In this document: in pieces, positions 33,435 through 43,176 of the stretch | Layout of the letters: each line of letters starts with the position of its first letter | How positions within the stretch are numbered: position 1 is the stretch's first letter | Source of the DNA: Deltaproteobacteria bacterium | GTDB taxonomy: Bacteria > UBA10199 > JACPAL01 > GCA-016699445 | Assembly (NCBI GenBank): GCA_016699445.1 | Contig: CP064976.1 | Location: 868,001-932,000 of the forward strand | Direction: 5' to 3' | Length of the DNA stretch: 64,000 nucleotides | Notes under the pieces: generated by a model | What the model was told of the DNA's origin: nothing | Databases searched by the model: none | What the model saw: only the letters and a program-made list of their open reading frames with translations | Translations under genes and position numbers: made by a program

Positions 33435-34511
33435 CTACCTTAGTTTTAATGTGGCCAGAGCCAACAACGATAGGATGAAAGACAATATCCAAAATCTCAC
33501 GATGACTTTGGGTTCTGCCCAACCTTTTAATTCAAAATGGTGATGAATAGGAGCCATTCGAAACACACGCTTACCCGTCAGTTTGAAAGAAGCAACTTGA
33601 GCCATGACGGACACAGCTTCCAAAACAAAAATACCACCAATCAAAACAAGAAGGATTTCATTGCGAGTCGCCACGGCGACGGTTCCCAAAGCACCACCAA
33701 TCGAAAGAGAACCCACATCCCCCATAAAAATTTGAGCAGGATGCGTGTTAAACCACAAAAAGCCCACCAAGGCCCCAACAATGGCGCCACAAAAAATAGC
33801 CACTTCACCCACTCCAGGTATGTGAGGAATCTGCAAATACCCTGCGATCAAAGCATGACCACCTACGTAAGCTAATATGGCATACGTGATAAAAGAAAAT
33901 ACCGATGGGACAGTCGCCAAACCATCCAAACCATCTGTAAGATTGACGGCATTAGACGCGCCCACAATGACAAGCATTGCGAAAGGAAGATAGTACCAAC
34001 CCAAATCAGGTTGGATCATTTTTAAAAATGGAATTGATAGTTTTGTGCTTGGCAAAAAATGTATCATTAAAAAGTATGAAATAAAGCCCGCGAGTGAAAA
34101 TTGAAAAAGAAGCTTGAAACGTCCTGACAGCCCTTTTGAATTGGCCATTTTGACTTTTCGATAATCATCATAAAAACCAATAACTCCAAAACCTAAAAAG
34201 AGGCAGAGGATTTCCCAAACAGCAACATTGGAAAGATCCATCCACAACAGTACTGAAACCAGAGTACAAAAAATAATCAGCAAACCACCCATCGTAGGTG
34301 TACCCTTTTTACCCAAATGAGATTGAGGCCCATCTGTGCGAATACTTTGCTTTACCTGCCATTTTTGCAAAAAACGAATCTGCCAATTGCCCAAAAGAAA
34401 ATAGAGAAACATGGCCGTAATCAACGCTCCAAACGTTCTGAATGTAATGTATTTAAAAACATTAAACGCAATAAAATGGTCAGCGAGAGGGTAGAGAAAA
34501 TAATAGAGCAT
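33435..34511 (-). CDS. mraY: Phospho-N-acetylmuramoyl-pentapeptide-transferase
   Basis: MraY makes lipid I from UDP-MurNAc-pentapeptide and undecaprenyl phosphate. It is a ten-helix membrane protein of 358 residues with [62 protein letters not shown] and the C-terminal [14 protein letters not shown]. All catalytic Asp/His motifs are present. It overlaps the murF stop by one base (TAATG) and is followed by murD after two bases. Confidence 0.96.
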   Translation of the reverse strand: MLYYFLYPLADHFIAFNVFKYITFRTFGALITAMFLYFLLGNWQIRFLQKWQVKQSIRTDGPQSHLGKKGTPTMGGLLIIFCTLVSVLLWMDLSNVAVWEILCLFLGFGVIGFYDDYRKVKMANSKGLSGRFKLLFQFSLAGFISYFLMIHFLPSTKLSIPFLKMIQPDLGWYYLPFAMLVIVGASNAVNLTDGLDGLATVPSVFSFITYAILAYVGGHALIAGYLQIPHIPGVGEVAIFCGAIVGALVGFLWFNTHPAQIFMGDVGSLSIGGALGTVAVATRNEILLVLIGGIFVLEAVSVMAQVASFKLTGKRVFRMAPIHHHFELKGWAEPKVIVRFWILSFILSLLALATLKLR

Positions 34512-35899
34512 TAGTGAGCCCCTCCTTTAATAAGAGCTGATGTGAGACGTTCCATTTTCATTCCACGCGAGCCCTTAATCAGGACTAAATCGCCATCATT
34601 AATTTGATTGTAAAAATCAGGAAGTAGAGACTCGATATTTTTTACGTGATGAACATGAGGCTTTTTCATTCCAGACAAAACAGCACCTTTATATGTATGA
34701 AGGGATTTCTGACCTACGACCCACAAATTTTCTATCCCAGATTTAGCAACCATTTCGCCAATTTCTCTGTGATAGGTTGCGGCATTTTTCCCCAACTCAA
34801 ACATATCACCCAAAACCAACACACGCGTACGCCCCTTAAAACTTTTCAGATAATGAATCGCTGCAGAAACAGAATCTGGGTTGGCATTATAGGAATCATT
34901 TATCACATCAATGCCACGCGTGAGATGCAAAATTTCCATTCTCTTTTTTTCAGGTTGGTAATTTTTTAGGGCGCTCTTAATCTTTTCAAAGCTGACACCA
35001 TAATATCTCCCGACAATAATCGCTGCGAGTGCATTATGTACGTTGTGAGCTCCACCCAATGGTATTTCAAAACCCATTTTTTTATTTTCTAATTTAATTT
35101 CAAAAAAAGTTTTATCCAAATGTTTGGAGTCAATCGACAGAATCTGGGCTGTCGCTTTTTTTGAGAAACCAAAACTCATCACTCGCGCGCGAGTCATCTT
35201 TTTTAATGCTTCAAAATAAGAATCATCCGCATTTAATACAGCCAAACCTTTTTGCGAGATGTGCCGAAGAAGCTCCCCTTTAGCACAGGCAATTCCATAC
35301 TGATTTTTAAAATTTTCAATATGAGCACGACCGATATGCGTGATCACAGCAACTTCGGGAGAAGCCACCTGAGCCAACCAATCTATTTCGCCTTTATGAT
35401 TCATCCCCATTTCTAAAATCATTTTTTGAAATTTTGGTTCGAGTTTAAAAACTGTCTTAGGCAGGCCAATCCAATTATTAAAGTTTCCTTCTGTCTTAAG
35501 AATGCGAAATTTAGATTCCAAAACTGCAGCAATCATATCTTTGGTTGTTGTTTTGCCATTAGAACCCGTAACAGCGATTACAGGGATATTAAATCGATGA
35601 CGCCATTCTTTAGCAATCAAACCCAGCGCCTTGAGCGAATCTTTAGTCACAACGACATGAGGATATTTCTTTCTTTCAGAAGGCTTAAGAGATTCGACCA
35701 GAGCGCCCGCTGCTCCTTTTTGAAAGGCTTGAGCAATATGATCATGACCATCATGATGTTCTCCACGCAAAGCCACAAATAGATCTCCCGATCGAATAGT
35801 ACGTGTATCGGTAGAAATGCCCGTGATCATTTCTTGTGGATTTCCCAAAATCATTTTCCCCCGAGTAGCCTTCATGACTTCGTGTAAACTCATCTTCAT
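34511..35899 (-). CDS. murF: UDP-N-acetylmuramoyl-tripeptide--D-alanyl-D-alanine ligase
   Basis: MurF adds D-Ala-D-Ala to the UDP-MurNAc-tripeptide. The N-terminal domain has [20 protein letters not shown] and EHHDGH; the ATP loop is [18 protein letters not shown]; the central domain has [20 protein letters not shown] and [10 protein letters not shown]; the C-terminal domain has [17 protein letters not shown] and VLGDMFELG. The length of 462 residues is normal. Its start overlaps the murE stop by four bases (ATGA). Confidence 0.96.
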   Translation of the reverse strand: MKMSLHEVMKATRGKMILGNPQEMITGISTDTRTIRSGDLFVALRGEHHDGHDHIAQAFQKGAAGALVESLKPSERKKYPHVVVTKDSLKALGLIAKEWRHRFNIPVIAVTGSNGKTTTKDMIAAVLESKFRILKTEGNFNNWIGLPKTVFKLEPKFQKMILEMGMNHKGEIDWLAQVASPEVAVITHIGRAHIENFKNQYGIACAKGELLRHISQKGLAVLNADDSYFEALKKMTRARVMSFGFSKKATAQILSIDSKHLDKTFFEIKLENKKMGFEIPLGGAHNVHNALAAIIVGRYYGVSFEKIKSALKNYQPEKKRMEILHLTRGIDVINDSYNANPDSVSAAIHYLKSFKGRTRVLVLGDMFELGKNAATYHREIGEMVAKSGIENLWVVGQKSLHTYKGAVLSGMKKPHVHHVKNIESLLPDFYNQINDGDLVLIKGSRGMKMERLTSALIKGGAH

Positions 35900-37368
35900 G
35901 CAGCTTCCTTCAAAAGATCACGCAATACTTCCTGATCGCTAAAATGAATTTTTGTTTTTCCAATAATTTGATAATCTTCATGGCCTTTACCTGCCACCAG
36001 AATCATATCTCCACCTTTGGCAATACTCACAGCCTGACTCAGAGCTTCTCTTCGATCACTAATCTTGAAGACATTTTCTTTTTTTGAAAAACCTTTCATC
36101 ACATCATTGAGAATAGATTCTGGATTTTCAGTGCGTGGGTTATCAGAAGTAATAATCACCATATCGCTAAATTTTTCAGCTTCAGCAGCCATCAAAGGTC
36201 TCTTCGTTTTATCACGGTCCCCACCACACCCAAACACAGTGATAAGTCTTTGAGTCGCCAGAGAACGAAGTTCTTCACCCACTCGCGCCAAAGCATCCGG
36301 TGTATGGGCAAAATCGACAAACACATGAAGGTTTCGATTATTATCAATACGTTCCAAACGACCAGGAACCTGAGGCATATCCTTCAAACCTCTTTGGATA
36401 TTTTCTGCACTCATTCCCAAAGCTTGTGCGACTCCAATAGACACCAGAATGTTTTCCAAATTGAAACGACCTAAAAGCGGAACCTGAACTTCAAAGCTAT
36501 GATTTTTACTTTTGATTTTTGCCCGAATACCTTCTTCATCCAATATAGACTCTTCACAAGAAATAGTGGCACCTTTTAAACCCACAGAGACTATCTCTAC
36601 CAAAGGAGGAGGATTTATTTTGGAAGCCCATGGAGACTCTATATTCAGTACTGCAAACTTCTTTTTGACTCCTTTTGGGAGAAAATCTGTAAAAAGATTT
36701 CTTTTTGCTTCGAAATATTTTTCTAATGATTGATGATAATCTAAATGATCTTGGGTCAGGTTGGTAAAAGCTGCAATATCGAAATCAATTCCATACACAC
36801 GATTCATCGTAAGAGCGTGCGAAGAAACCTCCATCACAACATCTGTCACACCTGCATCTTTCATATCGGCTAACATTTTTTGAATATCGATAGATTCAGG
36901 CGTTGTATTATTCGCAACAAAACTATTTCCGGCATAACGATAATTGACGGTTCCCATGACTCCCACCGAACGACCCGCAGCTTTCAAAATTGACTCGATC
37001 AGATAGGATGTTGTTGTTTTCCCATTGGTTCCAGTCACAGCAATCAGACGCATTGCAGATGAAGGATTTCCATAAAATCGACACGCCAATTGAGCCAATG
37101 AAAATCTCGCATTTTCAACAAGCACTTTTACACCCAGACTCTCTTGAAAATCTTTAGACCCTACTACCGCGACAGCACCTTGTTGAATAGCTTGTGAAAT
37201 ATAACGATGACCATCCTGAGCTTCACCTTCAATAGCCACAAAAATAAACCCAGCCCTCACAAGACGAGAGTCTTGAGTAATACCCAAAACTTCTCTTTGA
37301 AGAGAGTGGGGATCTGAAACAACCAGTTGTTTTACAGGTAAATCCTGCAAAATATTTTCAAGTATCAT
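35896..37368 (-). CDS. murE: UDP-N-acetylmuramoyl-L-alanyl-D-glutamate--2,6-diaminopimelate ligase
   Basis: MurE adds the third stem-peptide residue. ITQDSRLVRAGFIFVAIEGE, the ATP loop VTGTNGKTTTSYLIESIL, EVSSHALTMNRVYGIDFD and the C-terminal VFVDFAHTPDALARV, then GCGGDRDKTKRPLM, are all present. SDNPRTENP contains the DNPR motif known to select meso-diaminopimelate rather than lysine, which tells the peptidoglycan type of this organism. It follows ftsI after nine bases and overlaps murF by four. Confidence 0.96.
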   Translation of the reverse strand: MILENILQDLPVKQLVVSDPHSLQREVLGITQDSRLVRAGFIFVAIEGEAQDGHRYISQAIQQGAVAVVGSKDFQESLGVKVLVENARFSLAQLACRFYGNPSSAMRLIAVTGTNGKTTTSYLIESILKAAGRSVGVMGTVNYRYAGNSFVANNTTPESIDIQKMLADMKDAGVTDVVMEVSSHALTMNRVYGIDFDIAAFTNLTQDHLDYHQSLEKYFEAKRNLFTDFLPKGVKKKFAVLNIESPWASKINPPPLVEIVSVGLKGATISCEESILDEEGIRAKIKSKNHSFEVQVPLLGRFNLENILVSIGVAQALGMSAENIQRGLKDMPQVPGRLERIDNNRNLHVFVDFAHTPDALARVGEELRSLATQRLITVFGCGGDRDKTKRPLMAAEAEKFSDMVIITSDNPRTENPESILNDVMKGFSKKENVFKISDRREALSQAVSIAKGGDMILVAGKGHEDYQIIGKTKIHFSDQEVLRDLLKEAA

Positions 37369-37377
37369 TTTTTTACT

Positions 37378-39369
37378 TTATTGAGTGCTAAAAATAATTT
37401 TTACTTTCTTATCCACTATACTTGTTCCTGGAGGGGGTTCTTGAGAAACCGCCATCCCTGTACCAACAATTTCACCTTCCAAACCTGATTGATCCAAAAG
37501 TGCAATCACACGCCTCTTAGAAAGACCTCTAAAATCTGGAATCTGATTTTTTGAAAATTGAACCGCTGCTTCTGAAACAGCTTCAGCCTCAGCAACATGA
37601 GATGGAGATATTTTTTTCTCCTCATGCCGAGCGTACTCAGTAATAGGTTTTTCGAAAGGTTGCGTCGGAGCAACACCCAAATCTCGCAAAGCTTCCCAGG
37701 CAATTTTTTTAAACACAGGCGCCGCAACCAAACCTCCATAAATGACACCCTGAGGCTCATCAATATTCACCGCAATCACAAAACGTGGATTCTCAGCTGG
37801 TACCATACCGATAAATGAGCTCATAAATTTTGCATGTGAATAGGCACCGTTAACAAACTTCTGAGCTGTACCTGTTTTTCCTGCGACACTGTATCCAGGC
37901 AATGCAGCTTTTGTTGCTGTTCCCCCTTCTTTTGTGACCTCAGTCATCATATCGATCACTTCATCGGCGACTTTTTTTGCCAGCACTCGAGACACGCTTT
38001 GAGGCTTGTTTTCAAAAATAATATTTCCGGAGGGATCAGTTATTTTTCTGACAAAATAAGGACGCATTCTCACTCCACCATTGGCAATAGTGGCATAGCT
38101 GGAAGCCATTTGAAGAGGGGTCACTCTCAAACCTTGACCAAATGAAACGTTGGCAAACTCAATATCCTGCCATGAAGAAGAAGCCCTCATAAAACCTGAA
38201 GACTCTCCTGGATAATCAATTCCTGTTTTTTTCCCAAAACCAAAAAGAGAGACGATATCTCCAAAAGCCTTTTTCCCAACACGCTTTCCTACTTTATAAA
38301 TTCCAATATTGGAGGATACCTTCAGAATTTCTCTCAGATTCATCATCCCATATTTTTCATGATCATGGATGACATTATTACCAACTTTCAGAGCACCATT
38401 TTCACAAAAAAACTTTTCAGAAGATTTGACCACACCCGTTTCTAAAGCAGCTGCTGCCATGATGGTTTTAAATGTAGAACCTGGCTCAAAAGTGTCGGTA
38501 ACGGCAAGATTACGCCATGTGTTCAAATTATAATTTTGATATTCATTGGGATTAAAATTTGGGTAAGTTGACATAGCCAACACAGCCCCTGTTTGAGGCT
38601 CTATCACAATTGCAGAACATGACTTGGCATGATGTTCTGTACAGACATCATTGAGTTCTTTTTCTGTTACATATTGGATATTTTTTCGTGTTGTCAGGTA
38701 AACATGATTTACTTCTTTTACATTTTCAGCTTCGAGAGTTTCTTCTGTTTCATAGGCTTTTCCACGAGCATCTCGAAAAGCTTCAGATTTATTTTTTCCA
38801 CCCTTGAGAAATTTATCATAAAATAATTCCAAACCACTCAATCCATTATTATCCGGACCCACAGCGCCCAAAATTTGACTCGCAACTTCCCGGTTTGGAT
38901 AATAACGTTTAGACGTTTTCACCATCTCAATAGCTTTAGGATCAATTTGAGAAATTTTTTCCTTTTCTTCACGCCCGACATAACGTTTGAGCCAAACATA
39001 TTTTTTCTCAAAATCTAACTTCTCGGAAACATCATGAATAGACATGTTCAATAAAGGAGAAATGGAACTTAGAAACTTTTCTTTATTTTGAATTCTCCGA
39101 GGACGGACTGCTACCGAATAACTTGGCACACTCACAGCCAACTCTTCATTATCAGCATCAAAAATATTTCCACGTGGAGGCGGCTCTTCGATTTTTGCTA
39201 TGTACTGCGTTTGAGCACGACGGGCGAGCTTGGGATCATCTGACAAATGAAGAAAAACACAACGATAACTAATTGCTAAAAATGCAAAAACGAAAAAAAC
39301 ACCTAAAACCGCCATTTTTTGGCGGCGCTGGCGTTTTCCAATATCTTTTTGGAAATTTCGTTTTTTCAT
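37378..39369 (-). CDS. ftsI: Septal penicillin-binding protein with PASTA domain (FtsI/PBP3)
   Basis: This is the peptidoglycan D,D-transpeptidase of the divisome, a class B PBP. It has a cytoplasmic tail and one membrane helix (AVLGVFFVFAFLAISYRCVF), then a dimerisation domain (EEPPPRGNIFDADNEELAVS). The transpeptidase has the active-site motif EPGSTFKTIMAAAALE (SxxK), SSN in VSSNIGIYK and VAGKTGTAQKF (KTG). The C-terminus has one PASTA domain (IPDFRGLSKRRVIALLDQSG...VSQEPPPGTSI), more common in Gram-positives but known in deltaproteobacterial FtsI. The length is 663 residues. Confidence 0.94.
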   Translation of the reverse strand: MKKRNFQKDIGKRQRRQKMAVLGVFFVFAFLAISYRCVFLHLSDDPKLARRAQTQYIAKIEEPPPRGNIFDADNEELAVSVPSYSVAVRPRRIQNKEKFLSSISPLLNMSIHDVSEKLDFEKKYVWLKRYVGREEKEKISQIDPKAIEMVKTSKRYYPNREVASQILGAVGPDNNGLSGLELFYDKFLKGGKNKSEAFRDARGKAYETEETLEAENVKEVNHVYLTTRKNIQYVTEKELNDVCTEHHAKSCSAIVIEPQTGAVLAMSTYPNFNPNEYQNYNLNTWRNLAVTDTFEPGSTFKTIMAAAALETGVVKSSEKFFCENGALKVGNNVIHDHEKYGMMNLREILKVSSNIGIYKVGKRVGKKAFGDIVSLFGFGKKTGIDYPGESSGFMRASSSWQDIEFANVSFGQGLRVTPLQMASSYATIANGGVRMRPYFVRKITDPSGNIIFENKPQSVSRVLAKKVADEVIDMMTEVTKEGGTATKAALPGYSVAGKTGTAQKFVNGAYSHAKFMSSFIGMVPAENPRFVIAVNIDEPQGVIYGGLVAAPVFKKIAWEALRDLGVAPTQPFEKPITEYARHEEKKISPSHVAEAEAVSEAAVQFSKNQIPDFRGLSKRRVIALLDQSGLEGEIVGTGMAVSQEPPPGTSIVDKKVKIIFSTQ

Positions 39370-39377
39370 TTATCTCT

Positions 39378-39770
39378 TCACGCCTTTTTTAAACTACTTA
39401 AGAACAATTTCTTTTTGGAATTAACAAAATAAACCTGACCCTCTGATGGTTTTTTATAACCCATCTGAGAAGCCAATGATTCCAAACGTTGTGGAGATTT
39501 TAATGTTGCCGCTTCCACCATGAGAGAATGATTTTGAGCTTTTAAATCTTCCTGAGTTTCTTCAAGACTTCGAATATGATATCCCAGCTCTGTCACTTTG
39601 GCCCGAAGCCATACATATCCCAAAACAAATACAAAAATGAGCGCAACATAGACAGCGCTTGATTTCAAAAACTGACGCATCCGGATATTTTGATAGCCAC
39701 GCATGCCTCTTTTTCTAATCCTTGTCTGAGGCCAGTAATATTGTCCGGCAATCATCCCTCCTCGTCTCAT
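39378..39770 (-). CDS. ftsL: Cell division protein FtsL
   Basis: This is a small bitopic protein with a basic N-terminal tail of about 35 residues, one membrane helix (SAVYVALIFVFVLGYVWLRA) and a periplasmic coiled coil (YHIRSLEETQEDLKAQNHSL) ending in a region rich in hydrophobic residues (RLESLASQMGYKKPSEGQVY). The size, topology and position between rsmH and ftsI identify FtsL, which forms FtsQLB and activates FtsWI. It overlaps rsmH by four bases. Confidence 0.85.
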   Translation of the reverse strand: MRRGGMIAGQYYWPQTRIRKRGMRGYQNIRMRQFLKSSAVYVALIFVFVLGYVWLRAKVTELGYHIRSLEETQEDLKAQNHSLMVEAATLKSPQRLESLASQMGYKKPSEGQVYFVNSKKKLFLSSLKKA

Positions 39771-40684
39771 AGCTTCTCCCCTAATTTTTCCGAAATTCTC
39801 ATTTTTGCCGAACGAGACCTTGGATTTTCTTTAATTTCTTCATCTGTGGGTATGAGTGGTTTTTTTGTCATCTTTCTCATCACATCTTCTTTTTCGAAAT
39901 TATGAATTGTTTGCTTCACAATCCGGTCTTCCAAAGAATGATAAGAAATAACCACTAAACGCCCCCCCACTTCCAAATACTGCGGAGCTTTCTTCAAAAA
40001 ATTCTTCAATCTCTCCAACTCCTGATTTACCTCAATCCTCAAAGCCTGAAACACTCGGGTAGCCGGATGAATTCTCCCTTTTCTAAAGCCACCCGGAACG
40101 GCACTACGCACTATGTCTGCCAATTCTGTAGTCGTTTCGATTCTACGCTTGCGACGACTCTCAACAATCACTCGAGCAATACGCCCTGGAAACGTCTCCT
40201 CACCCAACTCTCGAAACAAAATCTCCAAATCTTTCTGACTCCATGTATTCACAATATCGGCTGCGGTTACTTCCGATTCAAAACCCATTCTCATGTCCAA
40301 CGGAGCTTCCTTCGAAAAAGAAAAGCCTCTATCCGCTTCATCCAACTGCAACGACGATACTCCTAAATCGACCAAGACCCCTTGAAACTTTTTACCACCA
40401 ACAACTTCTGACCATTTTTCAAAATCTTCATACGAACCCAACTGCAGCGAACTATTCTTAAAATCTTTTAAATTTTGCCGCGCTATTTCGATAATATTTT
40501 CATCACGATCCACTCCCACCAAAAAACTCTTCTCTGAAAAATGGGTGCACTTTTCTAAAATTTTTCCTGAATGCCCACCTGCTCCCAACGTCCCATCCAG
40601 ATAATTTCCCGGCTTCACTACCAGCCATTCAAGCACCTCATTCAACATCACCGGCTGATGAACAGTGTCTTCTAGTGTATCCAC
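39767..40684 (-). CDS. rsmH: 16S rRNA (cytosine-1402-N4)-methyltransferase
   Basis: RsmH (formerly MraW) methylates C1402 of 16S rRNA using SAM. Visible are HQPVMLNEVLEWL, YLDGTLGAGGHSGKIL (SAM loop), GVLVDLGVSSLQLDEADRGF, SFSKEAPLDMRM, RVFQALRIEVNQELERL and VISYHSLEDRIVK. The length of 305 residues is normal. It overlaps the STAS gene upstream by 13 bases, so the two are translationally coupled. Confidence 0.96.
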   Translation of the reverse strand: MDTLEDTVHQPVMLNEVLEWLVVKPGNYLDGTLGAGGHSGKILEKCTHFSEKSFLVGVDRDENIIEIARQNLKDFKNSSLQLGSYEDFEKWSEVVGGKKFQGVLVDLGVSSLQLDEADRGFSFSKEAPLDMRMGFESEVTAADIVNTWSQKDLEILFRELGEETFPGRIARVIVESRRKRRIETTTELADIVRSAVPGGFRKGRIHPATRVFQALRIEVNQELERLKNFLKKAPQYLEVGGRLVVISYHSLEDRIVKQTIHNFEKEDVMRKMTKKPLIPTDEEIKENPRSRSAKMRISEKLGEKL

Positions 40685-41016
40685 GTCGAACCATCTGCCG
40701 TATGAGAAAAACTCATGACGGCATCCTCAACCGAGTTATACATTTCAAAATAGGAATCCGTACCACTCGCGCGCACAATTTCTCTGGTGTAAGGATTGAG
40801 ATTCACCAACTTGATATCGCCAGGCTGCAAATCACAGGCTTTTGCGACAGTAACCAACTCGGACAAAACGCGATAATGAATATGTTCAACATGACTAAAA
40901 TCTAAAATAATCCCGTTTGTTTCCGACTTTGAAAGACTGACAATATTTTTCAAAAGCTCATCACCAAGATGTTGATCAATTTCCCCTTCAAGATTCACCA
41001 CAGATACTTGTTCCAT
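40672..41016 (-). CDS. STAS-domain protein (anti-sigma factor antagonist-like) inserted in the dcw operon
   Basis: The 114-residue protein has the STAS fold order: VVNLEGEIDQHLGDELLKNI, then ILDFSHVEHIHYRVLSELVT, then IKLVNLNPYTREIVRASGTD. In SpoIIAA-type antagonists the sequence after the central strand is D(S/T)SG with a phosphorylatable Ser. Here it is HIHYRV, so the phosphosite is missing and regulation by a cognate kinase is doubtful. It sits nine bases after mraZ and overlaps rsmH, so it is a true member of the operon. I infer a role in coupling division or cell-wall gene expression to a partner, perhaps a sigma or structural protein. Confidence 0.8.
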   Translation of the reverse strand: MEQVSVVNLEGEIDQHLGDELLKNIVSLSKSETNGIILDFSHVEHIHYRVLSELVTVAKACDLQPGDIKLVNLNPYTREIVRASGTDSYFEMYNSVEDAVMSFSHTADGSTWIH

Positions 41017-41025
41017 TGATCCCCC

Positions 41026-41469
41026 TTACAAACCTAAATCAGCCAATTTCGCACCACCATCATGAGACAAATCACTTTCCGCCTTCTCAAAAACTTTTTG
41101 CCATTTTTCAGCTGCCCAAATTTCAATTCGCTTTGTCATTCCCACGATGATCACATCCTGATTCAAGTCAGCATACTTTCGAAGAGTGGGAGGAATGATC
41201 ACACGACCATTCGGATCCAAGGGACATTCGGAAGCCGCAGAAATAAAAAAACGCTGAAGATCTTTCACTTCAGGCTTGAATTGAGGCAAAGCAGCGACTT
41301 TTTCTTCAACAAGCTTCCATTCCCAAAACGGATAGGCCCACAAACATCCGTCAAAATTTGTCACAATGAGACGCTCGTCGGAGTGAGCCATCAAAATCTC
41401 TCGAAATTTCGATGGGATAGAGAGCCTTCCTTTGCTATCCATTGTATGTTCGTACCGACCTCTAAACAC
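41026..41469 (-). CDS. mraZ: Transcriptional regulator MraZ
   Basis: MraZ is the DNA-binding autorepressor at the head of dcw operons. Two AbrB-like halves are seen: FRGRYEHTMDSKGRLSIPSK and SECPLDPNGRVIIPPTLRKY. The start codon is GTG with AAGGAGC seven bases upstream. The length of 147 residues is normal. Three TGGGA boxes with 10-base spacing overlap its promoter, as expected for the known binding mode. Confidence 0.95.
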   Translation of the reverse strand: MFRGRYEHTMDSKGRLSIPSKFREILMAHSDERLIVTNFDGCLWAYPFWEWKLVEEKVAALPQFKPEVKDLQRFFISAASECPLDPNGRVIIPPTLRKYADLNQDVIIVGMTKRIEIWAAEKWQKVFEKAESDLSHDGGAKLADLGL

Positions 41470-41508
41470 GCTATAAGCTCCTTGGTTTGGTTCCTTTACG
41501 ACGCTTCA

Positions 41509-41552
41509 TGGGAATTCATGGGATGATATGGGATTTAGACAAAAACTGTCAA
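41509..41552 (-). promoter_or_regulatory. dcw operon promoter with MraZ boxes
   Basis: On the minus strand TTGACA (41552-41547), an 18-base spacer and TATCAT (41528-41523) form a good sigma70 promoter for mraZ and the downstream operon, 54 bases from the start codon. Three TGGGA boxes on the plus strand begin at 41509, 41519 and 41529, exactly 10 bases apart, and cover the -10 region. This is the known MraZ operator arrangement (TGGGA, 5 bases, repeated). Confidence 0.85.
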
Positions 41553-41747
41553 TAAAAAGTATGTGTAATTAATTGAAAATAATAAGAAATTTCAATTTCC
41601 ATAACACTTGTGGATAAAGATCTATTTTAATTAAGAATCAATGAGTTACAAGCGAAGCTTAAAGTATTACCAAAGCTTTTTGGGTAAAAATGAAAGATCA
41701 CTTCTTGAATAAAATTATCAAAGGCTACGACACTGATAAAACTGATT

Positions 41748-42104
41748 TTAGAGGACGCCTTCAGAATAAGGTTGGTCGATGATACCTTGGAGAGGTGTGG
41801 CTTTTTCGACTTCTTCGGGGGTTAATTTATAGATATGGATAGCGTCATAGGGGCAGTATTGCTCGCACTGTTTACACCCAATACAGGTTTCAATATTGAT
41901 GTGCACAATCTGCAAAACACCTTCAGCTTTTTCGCCACCCTTTAACTCAAGACAGGCTGGAACGGGACACCAATGAACACAATACTCACAACCCGTACAT
42001 GAATCCCTCTCAACTAAAGCTTTGAGCTTTGGCTTTGCTGCCTTTGCGGGAGCAGCGGCTGGGGTCTCTGAATTAGGTTGAACAGTATTTTGGGTATCTT
42101 CCAT
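41748..42104 (-). CDS. Ferredoxin-type protein with two [4Fe-4S] clusters
   Basis: The 118-residue protein has an Ala/Pro-rich N-terminal extension (ETPAAAPAKAAKPKLKALVE) and two cluster motifs, CTGCEYCVHWCP and CIGCKQCEQYCP, each CxxCxxCxxxCP. It would be a cytoplasmic 8Fe-8S electron carrier or a small subunit of an oxidoreductase. It lies upstream of the dcw operon on the same strand but with 195 bases to the dcw promoter, so it is probably separate. No enzyme partner is adjacent. Confidence 0.85.
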   Translation of the reverse strand: MEDTQNTVQPNSETPAAAPAKAAKPKLKALVERDSCTGCEYCVHWCPVPACLELKGGEKAEGVLQIVHINIETCIGCKQCEQYCPYDAIHIYKLTPEEVEKATPLQGIIDQPYSEGVL

Positions 42105-42214
42105 ATATTTTCCTTAAAAGTTGGAGGCCCAATTAAGAGACTTTTTAACGACTTGTCCAGACTGATTTTAAAAAAACATTGTCCTTCAAAAAAAAGACAT
42201 GAGATGTCTGGCTC

Positions 42215-42862
42215 ATGCAAACCATTCTCGACATCATTCCCGTTGGGGCTTTTCAGTGTAATTGTATCATTCTGGGAGATCCACAAACAAAAGAGGCCAT
42301 CGTCATTGATCCTGGAGATCAAATTTCAAAAATCATGGAACGACTTTATCTGCATGGACTCACTGTTAAATGGATCGTTCACACACATACCCATATTGAT
42401 CATATTGGTGGAACCACTGAACTTCAAAAAAATACAAATGGTAAAGTGGCCATGCATAAAGAAGATCTCTTTCTATACGAAAAAATGGATATGCAAGCCG
42501 CATTTTTAAGACTGCGAACCGCGAGCCCTGAGCCCATTCCACCGGATGAGTTTTTGGTGGACGGACAAGAGTTATCAGCAGGCTCTCTTTCAGGAAATGT
42601 TCTACACACGCCCGGACACACACCTGGTTCCTGTGGTTTTTATTTTCCAAAACTAGAAACAGCCGGAATTCTTTTTCCAGGGGATACACTTTTTGCTGGC
42701 AGTATTGGCCGTACGGATCTTTGGAAAGGAGATTATGATCAGGAAATTGCCTCGATTAAGAAAAAATATTTAACCCTGCCCGATGAAGTCGTTGTTGTTC
42801 CTGGACATGGCCCTAATACAACCATCGGAAGAGAAAAAACTCACAACCCGTTTTTAAACTAA
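42215..42862 (+). CDS. Metallo-beta-lactamase-fold hydrolase (glyoxalase II-like)
   Basis: The 215-residue MBL-fold protein has the full metal site: HTHTHIDH (HxHxDH), the His in LHTPGHTPGSCGFY, the Asp in FPGDTLFAGSIGRTDL and the His in VVPGHGPNTTIGREK. The length and the absence of a second domain fit the YcbL/glyoxalase II-like group, which hydrolyses thioesters such as S-lactoylglutathione. The true substrate cannot be told. It is divergent from the ferredoxin gene and followed by a small membrane protein after 13 bases. Confidence 0.85.
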   Translation: MQTILDIIPVGAFQCNCIILGDPQTKEAIVIDPGDQISKIMERLYLHGLTVKWIVHTHTHIDHIGGTTELQKNTNGKVAMHKEDLFLYEKMDMQAAFLRLRTASPEPIPPDEFLVDGQELSAGSLSGNVLHTPGHTPGSCGFYFPKLETAGILFPGDTLFAGSIGRTDLWKGDYDQEIASIKKKYLTLPDEVVVVPGHGPNTTIGREKTHNPFLN

Positions 42863-42875
42863 AAAGGAATACTTT

Positions 42876-43157
42876 ATGAATATTAAAAAAATATCTCTCA
42901 TTTTATTATTTGGTTTTATGTTTGGAGCTGTCATTGCCGGACTTGTTTCACCAGCGATGATTTCTTGGTATTTTGACCCACCAGCCGCCATGGGAGTCTC
43001 CTGCAAAGCTGCAGTCGTCTGGGGACTGGGAGCTTATCAAAAAATTCTCATCATCGGCGGAGTCATGGGACTTGTGGCTGCCGGAGTTTTACTCATCGTA
43101 CAGCGATTTAAGAAAATCCCTTTAGAAAAGGGTTCTCCAGAATCTTTAGAAAAGTAA
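42876..43157 (+). CDS. Small membrane protein, two helices
   Basis: The 93-residue protein has two predicted helices (ISLILLFGFMFGAVIAGLVS and ILIIGGVMGLVAAGVLLIVQ) separated by a short loop with a single Cys, and a charged tail. AAAGGA lies upstream of the ATG. No family is recognised. It is co-directional with the MBL hydrolase (13-base gap) and the DMT transporter, so it may be in an operon with them. Confidence 0.6.
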   Translation: MNIKKISLILLFGFMFGAVIAGLVSPAMISWYFDPPAAMGVSCKAAVVWGLGAYQKILIIGGVMGLVAAGVLLIVQRFKKIPLEKGSPESLEK

Positions 43158-43176
43158 AATTTCTACAAAACCATTC

